NCBI GenBank assembly: GCA_003451785.1
Contig: DMJL01000150.1
Span: forward strand, 1-8,178
DNA: 8,178 nucleotides
Origin: Bacteroidales bacterium
GTDB lineage: Bacteria; Bacteroidota; Bacteroidia; Bacteroidales; UBA7960
Direction: 5' to 3'
The notes under the pieces: generated by a model
The model's database searches: none
What the model was told of the DNA's origin: nothing
Seen by the model: only the letters and a program-made list of their open reading frames with translations
Shown: one piece after another, positions 1 through 6,369 of the stretch
Numbering within the stretch: position 1 is the stretch's first letter
Layout: the number at the start of each line of letters is the position of its first letter
Program-made: the position numbers and the translations under genes

Positions 1-60
1 GCTAAATCTGAGCGATACATAAAAAGCTACTTCGATAGTAAGATAAAGGATGGTGAATGA
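1..60 (+). CDS. C-terminal end of an unidentified protein (5' end outside the window)
   Basis: Frame 1 is open from the first base to a TGA at 58-60 and encodes a 19-residue charged tail that begins AKSERYIKSYF and ends KDGE. The other two forward frames close within the first 21 bases. The stop lies 33 bases before the engB start on the same strand, a spacing that fits co-transcription. The fragment is too short to assign a family. In some relatives an alpha/beta hydrolase gene precedes engB, but nothing visible here supports or excludes that. Confidence 0.45.
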   Translation, partial: AKSERYIKSYFDSKIKDGE

Positions 61-93
61 CACGCATCCGTTTAATTTTTTAAGTTACAACCT

Positions 94-708
94 ATGGTAA
101 TTCGGTCGGCCGAATTTATAAAAAGCTCTACTTCGGTCAAAGATTGCCCACCTGAGAATTTGCCCGAATATGCATTCATTGGGCGATCGAATGTGGGCAA
201 ATCGTCATTAATCAATATGCTCACAGGGTTCTCTAAATTAGCCAAGACTTCTTCTACACCAGGGAAAACGCAACTTATCAACCATTTTTTGATAAACAAA
301 CAGTGGTTTCTTGCCGATTTGCCCGGATTTGGTTTTGCTAAAGTTTCGCAATCATCGAGGCTAAAATGGGAAAACATGATAAGGAATTATCTGTTGAAGC
401 GCGAAAATTTGGTGTGTTGCTTTATGCTGATAGACTTGCGCCACAAGGCTCTAGAGAACGACTTAGAATTTATGGCATGGTTAGGCAAAAACCAAATACC
501 AATTTGCCTTGCTTTTACTAAGGCCGACAAGCTATCGCACAATCAGGCCTCTGCTGCCTATGCTGCCTACAACAAGGAACTAGCCAAGAAATGGGATCCT
601 GTGCCACCCAGCGTAATAACAAGTTGCAAAACCACCACTGGTCGCCAAGAATTGTTGGGCTATGTTGATACTTGGAATCAGAGCTACCTGCAAAGCACAC
701 AAACCTAA
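94..708 (+). CDS. engB: Ribosome biogenesis GTP-binding protein EngB/YihA (YsxC)
   Basis: A 204-residue TRAFAC-class GTPase, the usual length for the family. Known EngB/YsxC proteins act late in assembly of the large ribosomal subunit in the cytoplasm. All the GTPase motifs are visible: G1 GRSNVGKS at residues 30-37, G2 TPGKT at 55-59, G3 DLPG at 75-78 within the family-typical DLPGFGFA, G4 TKAD at 142-145, and a G5-like TSCK near residue 175. The ATG at 94 gives the normal short N-terminus before G1. No Shine-Dalgarno sequence precedes it, only an AT-rich leader, as is usual in Bacteroidota. It may be co-transcribed with the gene ending at 60. Its TAA overlaps the stop codon of the convergent gldB, so no intergenic terminator can exist at this end. 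Confidence 0.97.
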   Translation: MVIRSAEFIKSSTSVKDCPPENLPEYAFIGRSNVGKSSLINMLTGFSKLAKTSSTPGKTQLINHFLINKQWFLADLPGFGFAKVSQSSRLKWENMIRNYLLKRENLVCCFMLIDLRHKALENDLEFMAWLGKNQIPICLAFTKADKLSHNQASAAYAAYNKELAKKWDPVPPSVITSCKTTTGRQELLGYVDTWNQSYLQSTQT

Positions 709-1736
709 GGTCGAAATCTCGAGCGAGTCAAAATCTTTTGAGAATCTTGGATATGTAGCAACTCTGATAGGGTTACGCTTGGATTGTGCTGCATAAAATC
801 CCTCACTATTTGCCAACCTATATAAGCTGCTGTGCGCGGTGGAGAATTATTGCCAAAAGCTGTCGTGAATGGTGCTTCGCCCACAAAATTCCTAATTACC
901 CCCCGATCATTGGAAAAAAGCAACTCGTTTTGAATAAAAAAAGTCCAAACCCTACCCAAATTTTGCTGCATCCATTGCAACTGAGTGCCTGTAAATCCAA
1001 TCTTCAAACTATCATGGGTAAGGGGTAGAGTACTATCCAAAAAATACAGCACCTTGCCTTCATAAATCATAAAATCCAAAAGATTCTGAGGCACTATTTC
1101 CGTTTGCTGCAAGTGGTTTTCTGCCATCATTCGCATAATATCAGACTCTAAGAATGCCGGCTGCATCCTAAATTGCTGAAACAGTTGAATTCCGGCTTGC
1201 ATATATTTTTCGTAACCGGCACCTAAGTAAAGGTCAAGCCCAATCACCATTACTCCATCGTAATATTTGATAGGGAAATGGTGGTCGAGACCCGAAATAT
1301 AGGAATACAACCTGGGCAATGGGTTTTGTGGAAAATGGTAGCGATAGAAGCGAAATGCCTCTGTAAGGTTTTCTTCCAATTCATCAAGACTATACCAAAC
1401 TTCTTTGGTATCCATATAAATTTCGCGAATCAGCGGATCGGAAATATAATCAAAAAGCTGTTGCTGACCTGCCTGAGTATGAATGGCATCGCCTAAGAAA
1501 AACCCAAAAGTGCTGATATAGGGCTGTATTTCTTCGTACAGCTTATTGGGATTAATTCTAAAAAGCACTTCCTCGTATCGCTTAATCTCTACATCGGGCA
1601 CATCAATACCCGAAATATCTGCCATAAAAGGTGGTCTCTCTTCCAAGACTCCGCAAGAAACCGTTCCGAAAATTAAAATGAAGAATACAACTCGCAGAAA
1701 GCGAGCATTCCACAGAGATGAGATTTTATTATGCAT
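705..1736 (-). CDS. gldB: Gliding motility lipoprotein GldB
   Basis: A 343-residue protein matching GldB, a lipoprotein required for gliding in Flavobacterium johnsoniae and linked to the Gld/type IX secretion machinery. The frame stays open upstream to 1829, but I chose the ATG at 1734-1736. It places a basic start, a hydrophobic stretch RVVFFILIFGTV and a lipobox ending SC (Cys28) at the right distance for a lipoprotein signal peptide, whereas the longer form would bury it. Family-like blocks include RYHFPQNP and GLDLYLG in the middle, MIYEGKVLYF after them, IGFTGTQLQWM and the helix IGWQIVRDFM, with a basic RSRFRP tail resembling the KYKP-type ending of known GldBs. The lipobox has Thr at -3, slightly off consensus. 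The gene stands alone on its strand: divergent from the outer-membrane protein gene and convergent with engB. No gldC is visible in the window. Confidence 0.92.
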   Translation of the reverse strand: MHNKISSLWNARFLRVVFFILIFGTVSCGVLEERPPFMADISGIDVPDVEIKRYEEVLFRINPNKLYEEIQPYISTFGFFLGDAIHTQAGQQQLFDYISDPLIREIYMDTKEVWYSLDELEENLTEAFRFYRYHFPQNPLPRLYSYISGLDHHFPIKYYDGVMVIGLDLYLGAGYEKYMQAGIQLFQQFRMQPAFLESDIMRMMAENHLQQTEIVPQNLLDFMIYEGKVLYFLDSTLPLTHDSLKIGFTGTQLQWMQQNLGRVWTFFIQNELLFSNDRGVIRNFVGEAPFTTAFGNNSPPRTAAYIGWQIVRDFMQHNPSVTLSELLHIQDSQKILTRSRFRP

Positions 1737-1867
1737 AAGATTAGCAAAGAGTACTAAATTTTGGCAAAATGTTTGTTGCAACTCCCTTTGTGCGATTGCA
1801 GCTACCGGAAACATGCACCATGCTGCCAAGAAATTTGTAATATTGTATCAAATTATTTTTCAAAATT
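1737..1867. promoter_or_regulatory. Divergent intergenic region between gldB and the outer-membrane protein gene
   Basis: These 131 bases separate two divergently transcribed genes, so promoters for both should lie here. I see no exact TAnnTTTG box with a TTG at proper spacing in either direction. The nearest on the gldB strand is TACTCTTTG, which has three spacer bases instead of two and lies too close to the gldB start to leave a usual leader. The side next to the outer-membrane protein gene is very AT-rich. Confidence 0.4.
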
Positions 1868-2548
1868 ATGAAAAAATTTGCAATCCTTGTTTTAGTGAGC
1901 CTCTGGGGTTTATCAAATGCAGCTGCCATTGACTCCCAGAACATTCGAATGGGCGTAAAAGCTTCGCCTACCATTAGTTGGATTAGACCCGAAACCCGCG
2001 ATTATAGAAACACAGGTGTACGAATAGGATATTCCTATGGGCTTATTGCCGACATAAAAATTGCCGAAAACTACGCTTTCTCTACAGGTTTTAATATAAC
2101 CATGATGGGCGGCCACTTGGAATATGAAGTATTGAGAGGCAATCCGCAAACCGCTCAATTAATGGTACGAAGGTATCACCTGCAATTCGTTGAGATACCA
2201 TTAACTGTAAAAATGCACACGCAAGAAATAGGCTTTATCACATACTATGCTCAGATTGGCTTTGGAGCGGGAATGCGCATACGCGCAAAATCGCGCGATC
2301 ATTATCCGGAAGGGGAGAATGTGCATTATTTTAACGATGACATTGCCGCCGATGTTAATTTACTTAGAGGGGCTTTAATCATAGGAGGCGGCATAAAATA
2401 TTCGTTCGGAGGCCGAGTTTCGCTGCTGGGAGGCATTACCTTCAACAATGGCTTTTCAAACATTCTAAAAGGCACAAATGCTGTAACGGGCAGGCAAGCA
2501 AGTGCGATACAAAACTATGTGGAACTTACCATAGGCTTGATGTTTTGA
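1868..2548 (+). CDS. Outer-membrane beta-barrel protein, PorT-like / OMP_b-brl_2 type
   Basis: A 226-residue exported protein. Residues 1 to about 20 form a signal peptide: basic MKK, hydrophobic AILVLVSLWGL, then a small-residue cleavage region SNAAA. The mature part alternates polar and hydrophobic residues and is glycine-rich, with strand-like blocks such as MGVKASPTISW, YSYGLIADIKIAENYAFSTG, HLQFVEIPLTVKM and FITYYAQIGFGAGMRIRAK. It ends in a strand finishing LTIGLMF, with the terminal phenylalanine typical of outer-membrane barrels. These blocks resemble the broad family annotated as porin family or PorT family in Bacteroidota. It does not look like the true PorT/SprT secretion component, so no symbol is given. 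Substrate or partner is unknown. It is transcribed away from gldB; a shared envelope role with GldB is possible but rests only on position. Confidence 0.82.
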   Translation: MKKFAILVLVSLWGLSNAAAIDSQNIRMGVKASPTISWIRPETRDYRNTGVRIGYSYGLIADIKIAENYAFSTGFNITMMGGHLEYEVLRGNPQTAQLMVRRYHLQFVEIPLTVKMHTQEIGFITYYAQIGFGAGMRIRAKSRDHYPEGENVHYFNDDIAADVNLLRGALIIGGGIKYSFGGRVSLLGGITFNNGFSNILKGTNAVTGRQASAIQNYVELTIGLMF

Positions 2549-2760
2549 GAGTGAAGCCAAGCATTAAATGGAGCAAAAAGCGAAGTCGCAAACACGCCAA
2601 AGCATTTTACAATTAAAACCACAGACACCTCAAGCCAAGTCTGTTTGGAAGTTATATTGTAAAATGTTATGGATGTTTCAATAAACATTTGCTGACGGAT
2701 AGCATTTTGCATTTCTATACTAATTTGACTGTATCAAATCATCTGCAATAAAACGGTACA
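2549..2760. other. 212-base spacer before nadE with nested inverted repeats
   Basis: No convincing gene lies in this spacer. It holds a large nested palindrome (2601-2668), a second small hairpin with arms 2673-2678 and 2683-2688 and loop caat, and an AT-rich leader to nadE. The octamer AGCATTTT occurs at 2601 and again at 2701. A nadE promoter is expected here; CTAATTTGAC near 2720 resembles the TAnnTTTG box but is one spacer base short. Confidence 0.5.
2601..2668. repeat. Nested inverted repeat (11-bp outer arms, 6-bp inner arms)
   Basis: CATTTTACAAT at 2603-2613 is perfectly complementary to ATTGTAAAATG at 2656-2666. A G-T and an A-T pair extend the outer stem to 2601/2668. Inside, ACAGAC at 2621-2626 pairs with GTCTGT at 2639-2644 around a 12-base loop, and CC at 2619-2620 can pair with GG at 2647-2648 across a two-base bulge. 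No T-run follows on either strand, so it is not a classical intrinsic terminator. It could end transcription of the upstream gene, shape the nadE leader, or be a small repeat element. Confidence 0.6.
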
Positions 2761-4404
2761 ATGAAAATAGCTTTAGCACAATGCAATTTTGTTGCGGGCG
2801 ACCTGCAACACAACAAACAATTGATTATTAAAACGATACATGAAGCCCAATCTCAAAATGCAGATTTGGTTGTTTTCAGTGAACTTTCGATTTGCGGATA
2901 CCCTGTTTACGACTTGCTGGAACAGGATCATTTTGTAAAACAGTGTATTGCTTCTGTAAATGAAATAGCCCAACATTGCGATAAAATAGGTGCAATTGTT
3001 GGAAGCCCTTGGATAAATACCAACGAGAAGGGCAAAAGACTATACAATGCAGCCTTGCTGCTTCATGATAAAAAAATCCAAGCTGTTTACCGCAAAGGAT
3101 TATTGCCCACTTACGATGTGTTTGATGAATACCGGTACTTTGAGCCGGCAGATAATTTTAGCACCATAATATTCAAAGGCAAAAAACTTGCCATTACGAT
3201 TTGCGAGGATATTTGGACTATTGAAACACCTATGTTATACACCAATAATCCGTTGGATGTAATGGTTTTAGAGAACCCCGATTGCATTATCAATCTTTCG
3301 GCATCTCCATTTTGCTGGAGTCATCCTATGGATCGGACTAATACTTTTTCGGCCATTAGCAAAAAATATGGCTTGCCTCTTCTGGTAGCCAATCAAGTGG
3401 GTGGACACGGGGAGTTGATTTTCGATGGCCAATCTATGGCAATCAATGCTGAAGGAAACATAGTTAGTGTGGCAGAATTGTTTACAGAGTGTATTTTGTA
3501 TGCTGATATTCACGGCTTAAATTCAGAACTTAAATCGGGAAATGACCTACATCATACCGAGTATGACAAAAACAGCCTGATTGAGAAAGCACTTATTTCT
3601 GGAATAAAAGAATTCTTCCAAAAGCAAGGTTTTACCAAAGCTGTTGTGGGATTATCGGGTGGGTTAGACTCCGCCCTTGTACTCGTGTTGGCAGCAAGGG
3701 CATTGGGCGCCGAAAACTGCCTCGCAGTACTGTTGCCCGGACCCTATAGCACAGATCACTCGGTAAGCGATGCATTGCAGTTGGTTGAGAACATCAAAGT
3801 ACCCCACACGAAAATTTCCATAAACCATATTTTTGACTCTTTGTGCGAAACCATGGTGCCATTATTTGGAAATTTACCATCCGATATAACCGAAGAAAAC
3901 TATCAGGCTCGAATTAGGGGAATGGTGCTAATGGGTATTTCCAACAAACTTGGGTATATTTTGCTCAATTCATCCAACAAGAGCGAATCTGCCGTAGGGT
4001 ATGGCACCCTTTATGGCGATATGTGTGGCAGCCTCTCGGTAATTGGCGATTTGTATAAAACTGAAGCCTACAATTTGGCTGAGTACATCAATAGGGATGA
4101 TGAAATTATCCCCCGCAATATTATTCAAAAGCCGCCATCAGCAGAACTTAGACCAGACCAACGAGATACAGATTCGCTTCCGCCCTACGACATTCTCGAT
4201 TCTATACTTTTTCATTTAATCGAAAACAGGCAATCTGTGCCTCAGATTGTACAAATGGGATACGAATTGGCTTTGGTGGAAAGGGTGCAAAAGATGCTAT
4301 TGAGCAGCGAATTCAAAAGAAGACAAGCACCTCCAACTATACGGATTTCAAAAAAATCGTTCGGCTTTGGCCGAAAAATGCCTTTGGTAGCAAGATTAAA
4401 ATAA
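2761..4404 (+). CDS. nadE: Glutamine-dependent NAD+ synthetase
   Basis: A 547-residue two-domain enzyme of normal length for bacterial glutamine-dependent NadE. The N-terminal nitrilase-fold glutaminase (about 1-265) shows the catalytic triad Glu41 (FSELSICGYP), Lys112 (YRKGLLP) and Cys148 (ITICEDIW), and releases ammonia from glutamine. The C-terminal synthetase domain carries the pyrophosphate-binding loop SGGLDS at 299-304, a later NSSNKSE block and the family ending RISKKSFGFGRKMP. It adenylates nicotinate adenine dinucleotide with ATP and amidates it to NAD+, the last step of NAD+ synthesis, in the cytoplasm. The ATG at 2761 starts directly at the first strand of the glutaminase domain. 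It is a single-gene unit between two structured spacers. In many relatives nadE lies near gldB, which agrees with this context. Confidence 0.98.
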   Translation: MKIALAQCNFVAGDLQHNKQLIIKTIHEAQSQNADLVVFSELSICGYPVYDLLEQDHFVKQCIASVNEIAQHCDKIGAIVGSPWINTNEKGKRLYNAALLLHDKKIQAVYRKGLLPTYDVFDEYRYFEPADNFSTIIFKGKKLAITICEDIWTIETPMLYTNNPLDVMVLENPDCIINLSASPFCWSHPMDRTNTFSAISKKYGLPLLVANQVGGHGELIFDGQSMAINAEGNIVSVAELFTECILYADIHGLNSELKSGNDLHHTEYDKNSLIEKALISGIKEFFQKQGFTKAVVGLSGGLDSALVLVLAARALGAENCLAVLLPGPYSTDHSVSDALQLVENIKVPHTKISINHIFDSLCETMVPLFGNLPSDITEENYQARIRGMVLMGISNKLGYILLNSSNKSESAVGYGTLYGDMCGSLSVIGDLYKTEAYNLAEYINRDDEIIPRNIIQKPPSAELRPDQRDTDSLPPYDILDSILFHLIENRQSVPQIVQMGYELALVERVQKMLLSSEFKRRQAPPTIRISKKSFGFGRKMPLVARLK

Positions 4405-4409
4405 AGAAT

Positions 4410-4528
4410 GAAGCTGTTTAAAAACAAAATACTACTTACATCGCACACTTTCTACTTTCGGTAGTCTCACCACCGTTAGCAGTTTTGGTTACTCGCAAGG
4501 AGTAGCTTTGATAACTTTAAACAGCTTC
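4410..4528. repeat. 119-base element bounded by perfect 13-bp inverted repeats
   Basis: GAAGCTGTTTAAA at 4410-4422 is the exact reverse complement of TTTAAACAGCTTC at 4516-4528, with 93 bases between. The interior has its own stems: CTAC/GTAG (4452-4455 with 4461-4464, loop tttcg) and a 7-bp stem with one G-T pair (4488-4494 with 4500-4506, loop gcaag). It sits between the converging ends of nadE and nfu. There is no T-run after either arm and no obvious flanking target duplication. Possible identities are a MITE-like or REP-like repeat, a structured RNA, or an unusual bidirectional terminator. Confidence 0.6.
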
Positions 4529-4539
4529 TGAAATGCGCT

Positions 4540-4559
4540 GAAGCTTAGTTAATAGCTTC
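4540..4559. repeat. Small hairpin across the nfu stop codon
   Basis: GAAGCT at 4540-4545 pairs with AGCTTC at 4554-4559 around an 8-base loop that contains part of the nfu stop region. The same hexamer begins and ends the larger element just beyond it, so GAAGCT and AGCTTC alternate four times within 150 bases. Confidence 0.4.
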
Positions 4560-4793
4560 TACCGATTTTACTTCGGGTATGGCTTTTTTCATGGCTTGCT
4601 CTACTCCAGCTTTCAGAGTCATCTGACTCATTGGGCAAGAGCCACAAGCTCCCAGAAGTTCTACATTCACTACATTATCATCGGTAAGATTAACAAACCT
4701 GATATTTCCACCATCGGCCTGCAAATAGGGCCTTATTTGGTCAATAACATTTTCGATTCTCTGAACGAGCTCTTCTCTTGGTTGTACGGACAT
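4545..4793 (-). CDS. Nfu-type Fe-S cluster scaffold/carrier (NifU C-terminal domain protein)
   Basis: An 82-residue single-domain protein consisting only of the NifU C-terminal (Nfu) domain. A helix with the typical IRPYLQADGGNIRFV leads into the motif GACGSCPMS, whose Cys50-x-x-Cys53 pair is the ligand set used by Nfu proteins to hold a [4Fe-4S] cluster, usually across a dimer, before handing it to target enzymes. It is cytoplasmic by lack of any signal sequence. The ATG at 4791-4793 gives the usual short N-terminus. It follows mrp on the same strand after 44 bases, so the two are probably co-transcribed and act in one Fe-S delivery route. Whether it works as a scaffold or only as a late carrier cannot be told from sequence. 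Confidence 0.95.
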   Translation of the reverse strand: MSVQPREELVQRIENVIDQIRPYLQADGGNIRFVNLTDDNVVNVELLGACGSCPMSQMTLKAGVEQAMKKAIPEVKSVEAIN

Positions 4794-4837
4794 GAGTTAG
4801 GGGTTTTATGTGAAACAAAATAATTCAATGATGTATG

Positions 4838-5932
4838 TTACGGTAATGCAGTTTTCAATTCCTGCTTTTGGGCATTGGATATGGAAACCTGCCTAACCAG
4901 GTTGGCAACAATACTATCAAAATAGGGCTGCAATTGTTGGGATGCTGAAAGCATATCGTTATCCACATATATTCCACTTTGGTTGTTGGGCGCGATAAGT
5001 GGCAACTGACCCAATAAAGTCAATTTGAGATCGTTGGCCATTTTTACACCTCCACCATCCCCAAAAATATAGTACCGGTTGCTGGGCAATTCGGCGGGCG
5101 TGAACCACGACATATTCTCAACAACACCAAGAATTGGCACATGAATATTTTCGTTGTTGAACATATTCACAGCCTTGGTGGCATCGGCTATGGCCAACTC
5201 ATGGGGCGTAGTTACAATGACTGCTCCCGTAAGTGGCACACTTTGTACCAACGACAAGTGAATATCACCGGTACCGGGAGGAAGGTCAACAATCATGTAG
5301 TCTATCTCTCCCCATTGGGTATCGAAAAACAACTGTTTGAGGGCACTCGATGCCAAGGGGCCGCGCCAAATAAGTGCTTTTGAAGCATCTACAAAAAAAC
5401 CAATAGAAAGCAAATCAATACCATGCTTGCGCAATGGAATGGCCTTGGTTTGCCCATTAACCTGAATAGCCCTGATTGGTTCGTTTACCAATCCAAACAT
5501 TAAGGGCAACGAAGGTCCATAGATATCTGCATCCACAAGGGCTGTTCTGGCTCCTGACTTTGCCAGCGAGAGGGCAATATTGGCGGCAACTGTGGTTTTT
5601 CCTACACCGCCTTTGCCACTGGCTACTGCAATGATGTTTTTCACTGTTTTGAGGCTCGAACCATCGCTGCGATTCACAGTGGTTACTCGCGCTGAGAGGT
5701 TTACTTGCACTTCTGCATCGGGATGAACCCAATCGTGAATGGCCTGAATACAGGAAGATTTAATGCTCTCCTTTAGCGGGCAGGCTGGAGTGGTGAGAAC
5801 TACCGAAAACGACACCTTGAGATCTGATACTTCTATATCTCGTATCATACCCAAGCTCACAAGATCCTTTTTCAAATCTGGATCTAATACACGGCTTAGA
5901 GCCTGCAATACATTATCGACTGTAACGCTCAA
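4838..5932 (-). CDS. mrp: Mrp/NBP35 (ApbC) family Fe-S carrier P-loop ATPase
   Basis: A 364-residue protein with an N-terminal MIP18/DUF59 domain (about 1-80, with DPDLKKDLVSLGMI and the conserved Cys in TPACPLK) followed by a deviant Walker A ATPase. The Walker A motif GKGGVGKTT lies at 106-114, then DADIYGPSLP, a block near IWRGPLAS and the switch-like DLPPGTGD. Family members bind and transfer Fe-S clusters in the cytoplasm. After VVENMSWF, where many Mrp proteins have Cys-x-x-Cys, this one has TPAELPSNRYYIFG and no cysteine pair. I chose TTG at 5930-5932 as the start: an in-frame TAA lies only 15 bases upstream, the first in-frame ATG is Met29 inside the DUF59 domain, and SVTVDNVLQAL matches the family N-terminus. 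ATT at 5933-5935 is a less likely alternative. Confidence 0.94.
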   Translation of the reverse strand: MSVTVDNVLQALSRVLDPDLKKDLVSLGMIRDIEVSDLKVSFSVVLTTPACPLKESIKSSCIQAIHDWVHPDAEVQVNLSARVTTVNRSDGSSLKTVKNIIAVASGKGGVGKTTVAANIALSLAKSGARTALVDADIYGPSLPLMFGLVNEPIRAIQVNGQTKAIPLRKHGIDLLSIGFFVDASKALIWRGPLASSALKQLFFDTQWGEIDYMIVDLPPGTGDIHLSLVQSVPLTGAVIVTTPHELAIADATKAVNMFNNENIHVPILGVVENMSWFTPAELPSNRYYIFGDGGGVKMANDLKLTLLGQLPLIAPNNQSGIYVDNDMLSASQQLQPYFDSIVANLVRQVSISNAQKQELKTALP

Positions 5933-5952
5933 AATTATTCTTATTTAGACTC

Positions 5953-6000
5953 TGTAAAATTAAACATTTTTATCGCTCAAAAGCGCAATGATAATTTACA
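5953..6000. repeat. Nested stem structure between the alkyltransferase-like gene and mrp
   Basis: TGTAAA at 5953-5958 is complementary to TTTACA at 5995-6000. TTAT at 5970-5973 pairs with ATAA at 5991-5994, and CGCT at 5974-5977 pairs with AGCG at 5982-5985 around the loop caaa. On the - strand it lies after the stop of the upstream gene and about 20 bases before the mrp TTG, so it could be a weak terminator or a leader structure for mrp. No T-run follows it. Confidence 0.4.
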
Positions 6001-6008
6001 ACCCAAAA

Positions 6009-6347
6009 TCAAAGTTTAAGCTCAATAGCAGGATCCCAAAACAGTTTAGCAAAATCTAAGACGCGATCTTTCTCAATCCGTACACCTTCTTTCTCTAGCA
6101 ACATCTGCATAGCATCTGAACTGCCAAAATGCACCTTCCCAGTGAGCAAACCTTGCCTATTTACCACCCTATGGGCAGGCACATACTCCTTGCAGTCGTG
6201 GGCATTATTCATTGCCCAACCTACCATGCGAGCAGATTTGGATGCGGCAAGATACCGCGCAATAGCACCATAGGTGGTAATTCTGCCTGATGGAATTTCT
6301 CTAACCACAGCATAAACTTTTTCGAAAAAAGAAAGTTCGTCGTGCAT
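6009..6347 (-). CDS. Alkyltransferase-like (MGMT-family) DNA-binding protein without the acceptor cysteine
   Basis: A 112-residue protein with only the DNA-binding domain of O6-alkylguanine-DNA alkyltransferase. Visible family features are the helix-turn-helix region with RITTYGAIA (Tyr26, the base-flipping position), the arginine-finger block SARMVGWAM (Arg40) and the active-site loop VPAHRVVNRQG. The acceptor Cys of the canonical PCHRV is Ala58, so it should not transfer alkyl groups. Alkyltransferase-like proteins bind O6-alkylguanine and other bulky lesions and direct them to nucleotide excision repair. The later LLTGKVHFG and LLEKEGV are also family-typical. It starts at ATG 6345-6347, is co-directional with trmB upstream and mrp downstream, and has a candidate promoter of its own. 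Role in this organism is inferred from family only. Confidence 0.93.
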   Translation of the reverse strand: MHDELSFFEKVYAVVREIPSGRITTYGAIARYLAASKSARMVGWAMNNAHDCKEYVPAHRVVNRQGLLTGKVHFGSSDAMQMLLEKEGVRIEKDRVLDFAKLFWDPAIELKL

Positions 6348-6369
6348 TTTGGGTTATTATTTCTTTCGA

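Noticed and set aside
1741..1760. TACTCTTTG on the - strand as a -7 promoter box for gldB.
   Set aside because: The spacer is three bases instead of two, no TTG lies at proper distance, and the start would fall almost on the ATG.
1737..1829. A 31-residue N-terminal extension of gldB up to an ATG at 1829.
   Set aside because: It would place the lipoprotein signal peptide internally; the ATG at 1736 puts the lipobox cysteine at position 28, as expected.
2551..2616. A GTG-started 21-codon frame encoding a very basic peptide (MKPSIKWSKKR...) just after the outer-membrane protein gene.
   Set aside because: No family is recognisable, there is no independent start signal, and its 3' end runs into the left arm of the palindrome. 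Lysine-rich short frames are common by chance in A-rich spacers.
2568..2684. An ATG-started 38-codon frame running through the nested palindrome.
   Set aside because: It spans both palindrome arms and has no recognisable domain or supporting context, so it is most likely chance.
2515..2712. A 65-codon - strand frame with a hydrophobic middle that could be a small membrane protein.
   Set aside because: It overlaps the end of the outer-membrane protein gene and the palindrome, and resembles nothing I know.
4410..4528. Possible integron attC site, given the inverted-repeat ends and an inner GTTAGC.
   Set aside because: The ends do not fit the RYYYAAC/GTTRRRY core pair, and no integrase or cassette-like gene arrangement is present.
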